Assembly: GCA_964006375.1 (NCBI GenBank)
Contig: OZ023270.1
Span: 76,168,391-76,232,390, forward strand
Source of the DNA: Tillus elongatus
Lineage: Eukaryota > Arthropoda > Insecta > Coleoptera > Cleridae
DNA length: 64,000 bases
Direction: 5' to 3'
Shown here: piece after piece, positions 25,359 to 39,970 of the stretch
Layout of the letters: the number at the start of each line of letters is the position of its first letter
Numbering within the stretch: the first letter of the stretch is position 1
Position numbers and translations under genes: made by a program
Notes under the pieces: model-generated
Told to the model about the DNA's origin: nothing
Seen by the model: the letters and a program-made list of their open reading frames with translations, nothing else
The model's database searches: none

Positions 25359-25771
25359 GGTCGCTGATAAGTCTGGAAACGGTCGATTATCCGGGAAAAT
25401 ATACAAGGTGTCGAAAAAAGTTTTATACAAAAGTTTTTGGGTTCTTCAATGTCTACTAGGCGGTGATAATTTTATTTATACAGGGTTGGTCATACTGGCG
25501 TGGCACACCAATATTAATTTTTTTTAATGGAACACCCTATATATTATTTGATATTTCAATCCTTCTCTTAATTTTGAGCAACATTTATGAGAAGCATAAT
25601 GTACCTAAACTCAATCGTTTCCGGGTAAAAAAATAAATAAAAATAAACGCTACTGTTTTTAAAATCTATTGGATGAAGAACAAAAATAAATGAAAAGTAG
25701 AATATCTCTTGAAAACAATCTGTGAGTGTGAAAAGAACCGGTTGCGATGTTTTTAACATTGTTTGGAATCC
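25356..25771 (+). repeat. Left 416-bp terminal inverted repeat
   Basis: Outer end CAGGGTCGCTGATAAGTC, inner end CATTGTTTGGAATCC. It contains two internal copies of the CAGGGT/ACACCCTATA type motif near 25480 and 25537, possibly older subterminal repeats. The left-arm reading frame on the minus strand is a by-product of the repeat. Confidence 0.92.
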
Positions 25772-25913
25772 CAAGATAAGATAAGATGCCCATAAGAAAC
25801 GCAGTATTATTCTTTTGTTTTAAAATGTTTCCAGGACAACGAATGTCAAACATTCATTCAGTGTCAACAGTTTTGAAACATTAGTAATTTAGTGTCAACA
25901 GTTTTTGTGCAAA

Positions 25914-27007
25914 ATGGCAAGTTTAAGTGAAACCGAACGTATCGAAATTTTAATGATGATAGGGTACGGTGATAGAACACGAAGTTTTGCTCAAGTGGTG
26001 ATTATGTTCAATGAGTTGCATCCTGAGCGGGAATCGATCTCCAAATCCACAGTTTCGAAAACTTTGCATCGTTTTCACGAAACTGGCGGTATCAAGGATA
26101 AACCTAGAACTGGAAGGCCAGTAACCGTTACAAATGAAGAAAATTCTTTGAATGTAATATTGGATGTGGTGGAAAATCCGAAAACTTCGGCACAGCAATT
26201 GGCTTTAAATCACAATATGAGTCGATATTCAATTCAAAAGATTACGAAGCGGGAAAAGTTCCGTCCATATAAAATTCATTTATTGCAAGAACTGAGTGAA
26301 GACGATTTTGATCGCAGAATCGAGTTCTGTGAACTTATTATGGAGAAGTTACGCCAAAATTTTAACTTTGCCAACCACATTTTGTTTTCCGACGAATCTA
26401 CATTTTGTTTGAATGGACAAGTCAACCGACACAACTGTAGGTACTGGTCAGACGAAAACCCACATTGGATGGAACAAATTCACACCCAAAGACCGCAAAA
26501 AGTAAATGTTTGGTGTGCTATTATTGGTGGACATATCATAGGACCTTATTTTATACACGGTAATTTGAACTCTGCTCGATATTTGACACTTTTGCAAGAA
26601 TCAATTGTTCCAGACGTAAGTCGATTATTTCCGAACAATAACGACCCAAATCTACCAGCGGAAGAAATATGGTTTCAGCAGGATGGGGCACCCCCTCATT
26701 TTGGAATTGAGGTACGGGAATATCTGAATCAAACCTTTCCTGGCAGATGGATAGGGCGCAGGGGAACTATTGAATGGCCAGCTAGGTCTCCCGACATGAC
26801 GCCGCTTGACTTTTTTTTGTGGGGTCATGTAAAAAATTTAATTTACCAAAATAGACCGCAGAATATTGAAGAGTTGCAAGCAAGGATTGTGCATGAAATT
26901 AATAACATTCCTCAAAACGCTCTTGTAAATGCAGTGCAATGTTTTGTTAAGCGAATTCATTATTGTCAGGAGGTCAATGGAGAACACTTTGAACATCTTA
27001 TAAAATA

Positions 27008-27008
<1 letters not shown>
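25914..27008 (+). CDS. DD41D mariner-type transposase, full length
   Basis: Predicted 364-residue transposase that would bind the TIRs and cut and join DNA at TA in the nucleus. The ATG at 25914 (MASLSETERIEIL) is the first ATG in frame; the three codons before it begin with TTG. Two helix-turn-helix regions lie at about residues 5-60 (SKSTVSKTLHRFHETGG) and 80-120 (SAQQLALNHNMSRYSIQKI), separated by the RTGRP linker. The catalytic triad is D160 (LFSDESTF), D257 (WFQQDGAPPH) and D299 (RSPDMTPLDFF). There are 41 residues between the last two, which places it with the DD41D (rosa/Visitor-like) group of IS630-Tc1-mariner. The C-terminus is NGEHFEHLIK, shared with the relics in this window. No frameshift or stop. 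The stop codon TAG at 27006-27008 overlaps the right TIR by one base. Confidence 0.93.
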
Positions 27009-28708
<1,700 letters not shown>

Positions 28709-28763
<55 letters not shown>

Positions 28764-28890
28764 CTATACATCAACGGTAGTCAAACAAACTAAATAACAA
28801 GCATAAAACATACTACCCGAACCAACAATCGTGAAATCTCGGCCACAAATATCACAAATGACACACGACATGAATTAATTTGGCAAGTGA
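28709..28890 (-). repeat. (TA)n tract followed by dispersed repeat (inverse of 20.4 kb)
   Basis: TA tract at 28709-28760, then a segment whose reverse complement contains GGCCGAGATTTCACGATTGT and matches 20425-20545. Confidence 0.65.
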
Positions 28891-29014
28891 TTGTCTTTTA
28901 ACTGGGGATTAAATCAATTTTCAAAATACATTATATTTGTAGCTTATTAACGGCCCCAATTACAGTTTTAGATTGTAGGTGTAGTATAATATAGGGGAAA
29001 TTTTAACAAAATCA

Positions 29015-29340
29015 AGCCACGTCTCTATAAAAATGATTTTAAAACAGTTTGTTCTTTTATCTTTAAACTTAAACATAAGACGTCATCTAAGATCGAAACA
29101 GTGGTTGAATGTGTTTTAAGTAACAATTATATAAATTCAAGTGACAATTGTATTAATGCTGTAGTTAATTATAAATTTTAATACAATATAAAAAATCCCA
29201 GGGCAAGAAGTCGGCGTCAAGTATCAGGTAAACAAAGCTTTAGTTAACATATCTCAGCTGGTCCAGTGGTAGGGTGTTTGTCTCCTACGCAGAAGGTACC
29301 GGGATCGATTCCCGCACGATTAATGCATCGTTTTTTTTTT
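29015..29340 (+). repeat. Repeat with tRNA-like segment; second copy at 63.75-64.0 kb (inverse)
   Basis: The 29015-29120 stretch (AACAGTTTGTTCTTTTATCT, GACGTCATCTAAGATCGAAA) is the reverse complement of the last ~110 bases of the window. The match continues through GTCAAGTATCA to a tRNA-like stretch at 29262-29326. Within it are CTGGTCCAGTGGTAGGGTG (A-box-like) and GGGATCGATTCCC (B-box-like). A good anticodon stem cannot be drawn, so this is a tRNA-derived repeat rather than a tRNA gene. A T-run follows at 29331, as expected for RNA polymerase III. Confidence 0.6.
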
Positions 29341-29477
29341 ACATTGATATTTGGAGAAACAATAGCGTACAGATTTCATCCGTTTTGAACAAGATCTCAT
29401 TTTGGTTTTAAAATACCTTTTAAGCTGTTTTAAAACCGGTTTGATTACGTTGACTAAAACCAAATCAATCAGGCGAT

Positions 29478-30137
29478 TAATAGAGATTAGCTGGTAAAAA
29501 GTATTTGCGAGCCCGGAAGAGGAAACCTAACTTCTTAGCAGCCGCTTCTGCAATTGATGTGACATGTTGGTGCCAATTGAGATTTCGATCCACAGAAATG
29601 CCAACAAGTGAAAAGTACTCATTACTTTGAATAACTTGGTTGTTCATTGTGATAGGTCTAGGGCTGGTGTATCTCTTAAGAGATAGAAAGCAAGACTGAG
29701 ATTTGGTGGAGTTGAATTGTACAAGATTTCTACTCCCCTAGTCTGATATTTTTTGGAGATCCACACAGACAGAACCCTCCATTAGTGGGCGATCCTCATC
29801 TAATTGGGCTAAAGGGACAGGCTTAGAATATTGTATATTTGAGTAGAGGGTGCTGTCATCCGCGTAACTGTAAACTGGGTTGGATGTGCTAGAGAGGAGG
29901 TCATCGACATGGAGGAGAAACAACGTAGGGGCTAAAGCTGAACCTTGAGGAACTCCTGCATTAATTGGATACAGTTTAGAGGAATGGCCAACGACAGAAA
30001 TGCTCCGGTTTCAGAAGAAATGTGCTGTACAGGTATAGAGTTTTGGTGGTAGGCCATAGGCCGAAAATTTCTTAAGCAGCGCTGCGTGCCAGACCTGGTC
30101 GAATGCTTTGGATATGTCTAGAGCGACAATCTGGGAT
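29478..30137 (-). pseudogene. LINE family 1, copy C, internal RT fragment
   Basis: Minus strand reads QIVALDISKAFDQVWHAALL (motif A), NAGVPQGSALAPTLF (motif B), VYSYADDSTLYSN (motif C) and GFLFRARKYF at the end, matching copies A and B closely. Stops lie after HFF (about 30010) and QKISD (about 29738). Unlike the other copies it has no (TA)n at its ends. It is cut on both sides, and its upstream edge joins a mariner fragment at about 30137. Confidence 0.85.
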
Positions 30138-30300
30138 ATGCATAACTGTAGCCTTTGTTCAAAGGAACGCTTGACATTGAGCAACATTTGCGACGATATT
30201 GTATTGAAAGCATTCCGTATACGTTGTTTCATGTCATATTGTGTGGTCGGAAGTATTTCATATACGATATTCTTAACAGTCCCCAAAAGGAAAAATCAAG
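30138..30300 (-). pseudogene. Mariner-type transposase C-terminal fragment
   Basis: Minus strand LLGTVKNIVYEILPTTQYDM, then KQRIRNAFNTISSQMLLNVK and RSFEQRLQLCI, matches the region after PLDFFLWGHVKNLIY in the intact transposase. It stops short of the xxGEHFEHL end and runs on in frame into the LINE motif A, making a chimeric open frame of about 91 codons. Confidence 0.7.
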
Positions 30301-30415
30301 ACCTGTTATCTCTAGCTTTGTGGCCAAAAAAGAAAACCACTGGAAAAATTTTATTTCTTAGTAATCATATCGTGTTTCATATCAACGTAAATAACTGCTA
30401 CGTTTATAATTTCGC

Positions 30416-30690
30416 AGATCCATTACTTTTCTAAATATGAAGTTTTCTTCTGGAAAGCTTTGGTAACTTTATTGAAATTTCTAATACAAGTTTCTTTTAA
30501 AGAGAGTTACATTATCTATTGATATAGCAAAATTTAATTTTTTAGCTTCATAGAAATTTGGGTTTTGGGCATTTTTCACAAAAGGAATTAGAACACAAGA
30601 TTTTTTTGATAATAGAGAGATATCGATGGTAACACTTTCGAAAGAATTGTTCAAATGTGCGCGCACCAGGACCTCTAAAATAGTTCTTCA
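30416..30690 (+). repeat. Dispersed repeat module, inverse copy at 62.41-62.65 kb
   Basis: CTGGAAAGCTTTGGTAAC, ACAAGTTTCTTTTAAAG and GATTTTTTTGATAATAGAG match the reverse complement of 62410-62650. The last part (CACTTTCGAAAGAATT, GCACCAGGACCTCTA) resembles the 3' block of the Helentron-like family. Confidence 0.55.
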
Positions 30691-30715
30691 ATGTCTGTGT
30701 AAGTTTTTTTTTACA

Positions 30716-30990
30716 CTAACGTCTGCCTATTTCCGCGACTATGGCCAATCACCGACGCCAAGAAGCAGTTTAATCTCACTATCCTGGAATTTTTGCCAAA
30801 TCCCTGTCTTTCTGTAAGGAGGATAGGGATATTTAACGTGCCAAACATCGCATGGACTGATGGCTTTACGCCCCCTCTGAAGGGAGGAACGTGCAGACAT
30901 TCAAAAGGATCAAATAAAATGCCAGAACTTGGTTGACGTTAATTGATTACAGTTCGATGTTAATTTATTACAGTTTGTACTGAAAAAGTG
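30716..30990 (-). repeat. SINE body without tRNA head (minus strand)
   Basis: Matches the central and 3' parts of the SINE at 50.26-50.62 kb: TTTCCGCGACTATGGCCAAT, CACCGACGCCA, TTTCTGTAAGGAGGATAGGG. The head region is missing. Confidence 0.75.
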
Positions 30991-31069
30991 AAAGGTAAAC
31001 GCTGGGAATCTGTGTAAGTTTAAAGTATTCATTTTAGTAATATGCCGTATAATAATAGTGTACAATTCT

Positions 31070-31190
31070 TATGAAAATTCACTACTATAACGCACTTGTT
31101 GCGTTCCGAAATTTTTTACTTTTTGAGGATTTTTCGTTTTTGAAAGATTTTTATGAAAATTCGCTACTATAATTCACTTGCTGCGTCCAG
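31070..31190 (-). repeat. Two adjacent inverted termini of the Helentron-like family
   Basis: ATGAAAATTCACTACTATAA then CGCACTTGTTGCGTTC at 31071-31106, and a second, more diverged one at 31151-31186. Confidence 0.6.
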
Positions 31191-31334
31191 GTTTTTTCAT
31201 TGTGCTTTATGCTTTCAGTTCATGACCTTATGAGATTGTGACACTATACATTCTCCAAAGGTTCTGAATTATTATAATTTAATCTATAATTTATGTGCCA
31301 ATTAAGTCAACAATCTACATAGGTAAATTAAAAA

Positions 31335-32946
31335 CTCGGGACGCAGCAAGTGCGTTATGGTAGTGAATTTTTATTAAATGCTTCAAATTCGAATAACTCA
31401 ATTTTATATAAACTTAAAAAGTTTAATTTTGGTACGTAGTAAGGTCTTACCTAAGGCAAGATATCCACTAAATTTCATTAAAATGGCTTTGTAATTTTCA
31501 GAGAAAAAAATTTTTTTCGAAAGAAAATTCAAAATTTGAATTACTCAATTTTCTAAAAAAAAATTTTTTTAATAAAAATTCACTAAAAATTAAATGTTGA
31601 TACGCCCATCAGTTGATAATGGCTGGACCGACTTGGTTCATTTTATTTTTAAAATGTTCGTAACAGTCCGAATAAAGTTTTTAGGGAAAGAAAAATTGGA
31701 ACAGTCCCCGGAAAATTCGGGAAAAACCGAAAGTGCTTTTTTCTCAGATTTATTTCGCTAAGTGCGTAAATGTCGTTTGACACATTGAAATTTGGATAGG
31801 ACGTCTGGCGTGTCAGCTCTTAGATTAGGTAATGAAACTCTGGGCGCAGCAAGTGCGTTATGGAAGTGAATTTTCGTTAAAATGTTTTTAATTACAAATA
31901 TATCGCTCTAATGCGAGCAGGCACCAATTTGCTTACCGGTATAACCTATATAGTAGGAACAATGTACCATATTTTATCAAAATAATTATTTTAATATGTA
32001 CAAAAATTTTCCGAAAATAAACTTTAAATGTTTCTGAGAAAACTGGTCTCCTAGCCAATGAACCTTAGGTTAAGAGCAAATCGAGTAATTGAAATTTGAA
32101 ACAGTTAATGAAAATTCGCAACCAAAACGCCCTTGCTGCGTTCATTCAAAAATTTTCCGAAAATAAAGTTAAATGTTGGTTTCCTAACCAACAAAACTTA
32201 CGTTAATGGCAAATTGAGTTATTGAAATTTGAAGGATTTAATGAAAATTGCTACCAAAAACGCAATTACTGCGTCCAGATTTTTTCTTACAAACATGCAT
32301 CATATTTCGATAAAAAATGCTAAAATGCAGTAACGAATTTGTTCTACAAAAACTGGCTAAAAATTATAGACCGTTAATCCATAAACTTCACTAAACCTAC
32401 AGCGAAAGCATCGACTTAACTAAACCGACAGCCAAAGTTTTAGAGAAATGGTCTATTTGAAATGAATTTTCTGTAAATATTTTAGTAAAATAAAGGGCAA
32501 TGACGGTTGAATCTGAAACTTAAGGGTTCGCAGAACTTGCAACATTTTCTTTTCAAAATCCGTATTTGTTTCACGTTCTTTGCCTAAACATTGCCAATTT
32601 TGACGTTTTAAATTGCGAGTTTGACGTTTTAAATTGCCAGTTTGACGTTTTGAGGAAAACTCCAAAATTTGTTGCTTTAGCTGCCCGTAACTTTTTGTCC
32701 TTAAACTTAGAGACGTAAATTTTGGTACATGGTTCGCTCTTTATAAAACAAATACGAGTATTCAATTTGGTTGCCCTTACTTTGTTATTTACGGAAATAT
32801 GAATTTTTTTAGGAAGAAAAAACAAAATTTTCCGGGAAAACCTGGTCCAATTTTCTTGGCTAACGAACTTATCCAAGTCACTTGCAAAAGGAAGGTACTC
32901 ACCAAATTTGATCAAGATCAGTGTATTATTTTTTGAGTTATCGGTA

Positions 32947-33038
<92 letters not shown>

Positions 33039-33095
33039 GTATGTATATATAAACACGGATCTCCCTATTAGTTAATTTTTTAAAGAAAATTCACT
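31335..33095 (+). repeat. Composite of Helentron-like elements, (TA)n at 32949-33026
   Basis: Termini at 31339 (+), 31847 (+), 32110 (-) and 32240 (-) show overlapping or nested copies. A palindrome-like end lies at 31560-31590. The body (GGTCTATTTGAAATGAATTT, GTCCAATTTTCTTGGCTAAC) leads to TTTTGAGTTATCGG and (TA)n. It ends ATTAGTTAATTTTTTAAAG then AAAATTCACTAAAAA at 33067-33102. Confidence 0.6.
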
Positions 33096-33119
33096 AAAAA
33101 AGAAAATTTGAATGACCAA

Positions 33120-34216
33120 CGGGCTACCCTGTAATTGTAGAAATATTTTTTTAAGATGTAGCTCAAGACACCCTATACTTAATGTATATAATTTTTTTAG
33201 TATGTTGCATAATGACGGATATATTGGACTTATTATAACCTATATAGTAGAAACAATGTGCCATGTTTGATCAAAATAACTTTATTGTTTGAAAACGTAC
33301 AAAAATTTCCGAAAGTAAACTTTAAGTGTTCCCGAAAAAACCGTTTCTTAGTCAACCTTATAGGTTAATAGCAAATTAAGCTTTTCAAATATAAAGCATT
33401 TAATCAAAATTCGCTACCAGAACGCACTTACTGCGTCATGAATTTCTTTTCTTACAAACATGCATTATATTTCGATGGAAAATGCAAAAATGCAATAACA
33501 TAAGGCGTGTTCGACAAAAAAAATGTATCACCAACGACTTATGGGCCAGCCTGTGATTGTAGAAATAATGTTTAAAGATGTAGCTCAAGACACCCTGTAA
33601 TTACTGTATATAATTTTTTTCATATCTTGTATAATAACAGATATATTTAACTTTATTGATTTTTTACAAAAATTCAACAAAAATGATATAGCATTAACCG
33701 ATAAACTATATAGCCAACACTACTGCCAAGCATCAGAAAAAGGGTCTATTTGAAATGAATTTTCTGGGAATATTTTAGTAAAATGAAGGACAATGACGAT
33801 TGAAACTAATACCTCAGGCTTTACATTATTCTTAAGACATTTTCCTTCCATAGCTCATATTAGTTTCAGGTTCATTGCCTAAATATTACCAATTTTGACG
33901 TTTAAAATCGCAACTTTTGACGAAAACTAAAATTTATTTTTCTTTAAATGCCTGTAACTTTTTTGTCCTTGAACGTACAGAGCTAAATTGGTAGGTAACT
34001 TACCTATAATGATATAAACCCGCGAGGCAAATTTGGATGCCCTTACTATTTTAGTTCCGGAGATATATTTTTTGTGTAATAAAACACAAAATTTTCCGGG
34101 AAAACCTCGGCGGATTTTCCTGGCTAACGAACTTATCTAAGCCAGTTGCGAAAGGAAGGTACTCACCAAGTTTTATCAAAATCGGTTTATTATTTTTTTA
34201 GTTATAGGTGTAACAC

Positions 34217-34312
<96 letters not shown>

Positions 34313-34441
34313 ATATGAAGTCTGAAACCGACCTCGGATTTGGGTTCCAGGGGTCCTAATTAGCGCTCATTTGAAGAAATTTTTTCAAAATTCAAAAGTC
34401 GGGATCTCATTAGTGATTTTTTTAAAAGAAAAGTCACTAAC
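33120..34441 (+). repeat. Helentron-like element, nearly complete, (TA)n at 34222-34308
   Basis: Shows the fullest order of modules: head ending in the inverted terminus (AATTCGCTACCAGAACGCAC, 33410), TAGCTCAAGACACCCTGTAA (33580), CTGCCAAGCATCAG (33724), ACCAATTTTGACGTTTAAAA (33888), CCGGGAAAACCTCGGCGGAT (34096), (TA)n, then GGATTTGGGTTCCAGGGGTC and the terminal palindrome ATTAGTGATTTTTTTAAAAG with AAAAGTCACTAA at 34412-34441. Confidence 0.7.
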
Positions 34442-35309
34442 AGTAATCTTATTACTTAATCTAAGGGTCAGCTAGTGTGTAAATGTAAATAAGTATCTAC
34501 TTGTGCTTCTCTACCTGTCTCACAATTTGAATCAGTTGCGTCTAATATATCCACCAAGGATAATTGACTGATCTACGAAATAAGGTTCACTTCCCCAAAT
34601 TATTTATTGTAAATGTTAACCCGCCTTGGATCCAGCTGAAATTACAATCAAACCCTTACTTCTTCGATACGATCAAATATCAAGGACCAAAAGTTCATCG
34701 CGTCTCATATGCAGTTGAGTCAGTCATTGGAATATTATGCGGTTCACTCTTTTCATATTCAACAAGTGTGTTCCTGCACTTAGGTATCTTTTAAACCCTT
34801 TCCCTGTAATTCAGTATTCACCCTTCAACTTTACACACTCAATTACAGAGGGCGCTACTGGTAACTCTGTTCATAGTATTGCCGTTTTCGTAAAGGTGGC
34901 GCATGATGTGAAATAGTTTAACAAACTGGGGAAAAAGTGAATATTTGCGTATTATTGTAGGTATTTACTTTTTTGTTTACATTATAGATTAGATAGCATA
35001 TCTTAAAATTATTTTTATTAAATATAACCGATATTGCTAAAAATATTAAATCTAAATGTCAAACAAAGATTGAATTTTAATTACTTTTTACGTACAAATA
35101 AATTGTATAGTAGTTTTCCAAGTATTCTTTATAAATTATTGCAGTGATTGATAAATGATAATAACAATAATAGTATTAAAATTCAGTAAATCGCGAAATA
35201 AAAATACCTAACTAGGTGCATCTATGTGATGATTCCATGCAAAAGTTTTCAGGATATAGGTACATTTGTACCGAAAATGTTGTTTCCAAAGTCATAATTA
35301 AACTGTATT
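34442..35309. other. No gene seen
   Basis: No recognisable coding or shared repeat content. A frame of 76 codons at 34564-34794 has no similarity I can name. Confidence 0.35.
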
Positions 35310-36620
<1,311 letters not shown>

Positions 36621-36894
36621 TTTATATTCTTTTAAACAGACGCTCAATTAAGATTTATAATAATAAATACACTATAACATATTTGGCGTAAAAATTGATA
36701 GGAGAAAAATTAATTTAGTTATACACATTCATAACAACTATTAATAAAACTCGTTGATATGCTATGGTGTTCTGATTAAAACATTCTTTATAGAAAAAAA
36801 AAATAGAATAAAAATGACAGATGACCCCTTGAAAATCGTTTTTGTAATGTACGTCAATATTTAACATGAAAGGAAAACCAACTTATAACAATAA

Positions 36895-37310
36895 AAAGCC
36901 TGGACGCAGCAAATGCGTTATGGTAGTGAATTTTCATAGAAATTATCTGGCACAAAATATTTTATTATAACTGTTTTCTTGTAACATAGAAATCTAAATT
37001 TTGATGTATAGTTTACTTTTTATATCGTAAATCTACTTAGCCAATTTCGTTATCATAGCTTTTTTATTTTTTGAGATAAAATTTTTTTTCTTCTAATGAA
37101 ATCTCAAAATTTTCCCGGAAAACCTCGTCAGATTTTCCTGACTAACGAACTTCTCCAAGCCATTTACAAAAGGAAGGTACATGCCAAATTTTGTCAAAAT
37201 CGGCCTATTATTTTTTGAGATAAATTTTTTTTTCTAATGAGAACTCAAAATTTTTCCGGAAAACCTCGTCCGATTTTTCTGATTAACGAGCTCATCCAGG
37301 CCATTTACAA
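36895..37310 (+). repeat. Helentron-like element, 5' part
   Basis: Starts CCTGGACGCAGCAAATGCG at 36900, with two [13 protein letters not shown] modules (near 37110 and 37250). It stops at the mariner pseudogene near 37310. Confidence 0.6.
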
Positions 37311-38095
37311 AAGGGAACGTATGAAGAAGTTACACGCATATTTAATGAATTTAATCCTCAAAACGATATTAACAGATCAACCGTTTTTAAAACTGTCAAG
37401 AGATATAGAGAGACTGGAAATGTTAAAAATTGTCCTAAATCTGGCAGGACGAAAACTGCTACAGAAAATAAAACAAAACTAAATGTGCTACTCCAGCTTG
37501 AGGAAAATCCACAAATACCTTTAAACCAGTTGGTGCTAGACAACAGTATCCCTCAGAAGTCCGTAATAATAATTTTGAAATCAGAAAAAATGAAACCTTA
37601 TAAAATTCACTACAATCGAGACCTTACAGAAGATGACCAAGACCACAGATTGCAGTTTTGTGAAATAGTTGAAGAAAAAAAGAAGGTTGATGTTAATTTT
37701 GAAAAAAATAATGTATTTTCTGATGAGGCAATGTAAGTAAATAGACGACATTTCCGGATTTGGTCTAGACGAAATCCCCGTTGGATGAGAGAGAGACACA
37801 CGCAGTGGCCGCAGAAAATAAATGTTTGGGCGGGGATTATTCATAATCACATAATTAGACCCTTTTTATAGAAGGTTATTTAGATGGTGACATATAACTG
37901 GACCTGTTAATAATATTCTGCCAGCTATAGCAGTCACATTTCCAAATCCAGGCAATACTATGTTACCTTCTGATGATATTTGGTATCAACAAGATGGTGC
38001 TTCCTCTCATTACACAATTTTGCAAAAGACTTGGATACTGTCAAATCGTAAATGGTTTGCACTTTGAACATTTACTTTCGAATTTGTGTGGTTAA
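37310..38095 (+). pseudogene. DD41D mariner-type transposase relic
   Basis: Plus strand from about 37322 reads EEVTRIFNEFNPQNDINRST, VFKTVKRYRETGNVK and SGRTKTATENK (helix-turn-helix and linker). It continues QLEENPQIPLNQLVLDNS, MKPYKIHYNRDLTEDDQDHR and NVFSDEAM (first D) to a stop at 37734. Then come FRIWSRRNPRWMRERHTQW and INVWAGIIHNHII, and after deletions WYQQDGASSHYT (second D, near 37985). The C-terminus is LGYCQIVNGLHFEHLL at about 38030-38080. The segment between the second D and the C-terminus is deleted, so the third D is lost. Confidence 0.8.
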
Positions 38096-38214
38096 TTTTC
38101 TTTATTTCTTTAAATGTTGATTAGTTTTATTAATAGGATTCAAGTTGTAATACTAGAATAAACATTATGAGGCTTACTGGCTATGCTTTTCATTACCACC
38201 TCGTGTATTTTCGC

Positions 38215-38249
38215 GAATTTTTTTTTAATTCGCTTATGGGGAGATCTGT

Positions 38250-38346
<97 letters not shown>

Positions 38347-39010
38347 ACCGATAACTCAAAAAATAATGGACCGATCTTGATAAAATTTGCAGAGTACCTT
38401 CATTTTGCAAGTGGCTTGGATAAGTTCGTTAGCCAGGAAAATCGGACCAGGTTTTCCCGGAAAATTTTGTATTTCCTTTATAAAAAAATTCATATCTCCA
38501 GAAGTAACAAAGTAAGGGAACCAAATTTGGTACACGTATTTATATTATAAAGAGTGAACTCTGTACCAAAATTTAGGTCCCTAGCTTTAAAGACAAAGAA
38601 GTTATGGGCACTTAAAGTAACAAATTTTGGAGTTTTCCTCAAAATGTCAAACTCGCAATTTTAAACGTCAAAATTGGCAATGTTTAGGCAAAGAATGTGA
38701 AACAAATACCGTTTGTGAAAAGAAAATGTTGCAAGAAGAGTGTACTGCAAACCCTAAAGTTTCAGATTCAACCGTCATTGCCCTTCATTTTACTAAAATA
38801 TTTACAGAATATCCATTTCAAATAGACCCTTTCTCTGTTGTTTTGGCTGTCAGTTTAGTTAAGTTTGGTGGCTTTTTGGAGAGTTATTTGTAGGTTCAGT
38901 GAAGTTTATGGTTTAACAGTCTATATATTTTTTTAAGCTAATTATCGTAGAACAAATTTGTTAATGCATTTTTGCATTTTTTATCGAAATATGCGTTTAT
39001 AAGAAAAAAA
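38215..39010 (-). repeat. Helentron-like element, (TA)n core and body, minus orientation
   Basis: (TA)n at 38254-38342 followed by the inverse body modules: GATAACTCAAAAAATAATGG, GGAAAATCGGACCAGGTTTT, TGTTTAGGCAAAGAATGTGA, TAGACCCTTTCTCTG. The palindromic end near 38215 is eroded (TTTTTTTAATTCGCTTA). The head side passes into the tandem array. Confidence 0.6.
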
Positions 39011-39970
39011 TCTGGACGCAGTAAGTGCGTTTTGGTAGCGAATTTTCGGTAAATTTGCAGATTAGCTCCCGAACGCTTTTCAAAAAACTGTTTTCAGAAA
39101 CTAGCCCCCATCCCCCCTGGATCCACAAACCCCAAGAAAAATTTCTTGTTCACACCCCCCAAGGAAGTTACGGGACCAGGAGTGAGTAGAGGGTGCATAA
39201 TTTTTTTTAGCTAAATTTCATAAAACAAATTCGTTAATGCATTTTTGCATTTTTTGTTTAAATATGATGCGTTTGTAAGAAAAAAATCAGGACGCAGTAA
39301 GTGCGTTTTGGAAGCAAATTTTCGGTAAATTTGCAGTTTAGCTCCCGAACGCTTTTCAAAAAACTGTTTTCAGAAACCTGCCTAAGCCTCCACCCCCCCT
39401 GGATCCACAAACTCCAAGGAAAATTTCTTGTTCACACTCCCCAAGGAAGTTACGGGATCAGGAGTGAGTAGGGGTGTATAATTTTTTTTGGTTAATTTTC
39501 GTAGATCAAATTCGTTAATGCATTTTTCCATTTTTTATCGAAATTTGATGCGTTTGTAAGAAAAAAATCTGGACGCAGTAAGTGCGTTTTGGTAGCGAAT
39601 TTTCGGTAAATTTGCAGTTTAGCTTCCGAACGTTTTTCAAAAAACTTTTTTCAGAAACCTGCCCCCTCCCCCCATGGAACTACAAACCCCAAGAAAAATT
39701 TCTTGTTCTTACCCCTCATACGGGACCAGGGGTGCTGAGCGGGGTAGGTAGTAAAAAGGAAATATGAGCAGAAAATTCGAATAAAGTGGGCTTGAAAGCT
39801 GTCTTTTTCACATCTTGAAGCCATATCCTACTTAAACCCTGCCTACCCCGCACACCACCCCTATTCACTTCCAGTTTTCTTGTGGTTTGTGCATCCAGGT
39901 GGGGTCCTAGTAATGTTTCTGAAAACAATTTGTTGAAAAACGTTCGGGAGCTAATCTGCAAATTTACCGA
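38918..39970 (+). repeat. Tandem array of ~279-bp units carrying the family terminus
   Basis: GGACGCAGTAAGTGCGTTTT occurs at 39014, 39290 and 39571 (spacings 276 and 281), each followed by TTTGCAGATTAGCTCCCGAA-like sequence, a C-rich stretch, and AATTCGTTAATGCATTTTT. The last part, 39716-39970, runs in the inverse orientation (CGTTCGGGAGCTAATCTGCA at about 39941), so the array ends in an inverted unit. The C-rich part is shared with 3083-3300. Confidence 0.75.

Noticed and set aside
25568..25853. Minus-strand frames in the left TIR of the intact mariner
   Set aside because: The same peptide appears on the plus strand in the right TIR (27020-27211), so it is a by-product of the inverted repeats.
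29262..29330. tRNA gene at 29.26 kb
   Set aside because: A- and B-box-like stretches are present but the acceptor and anticodon stems do not pair; the sequence is part of a dispersed repeat.
39014..39600. CRISPR-like evenly spaced repeats
   Set aside because: The 279-bp spacing reflects a tandem repeat whose spacers are themselves nearly identical; the genome is eukaryotic.
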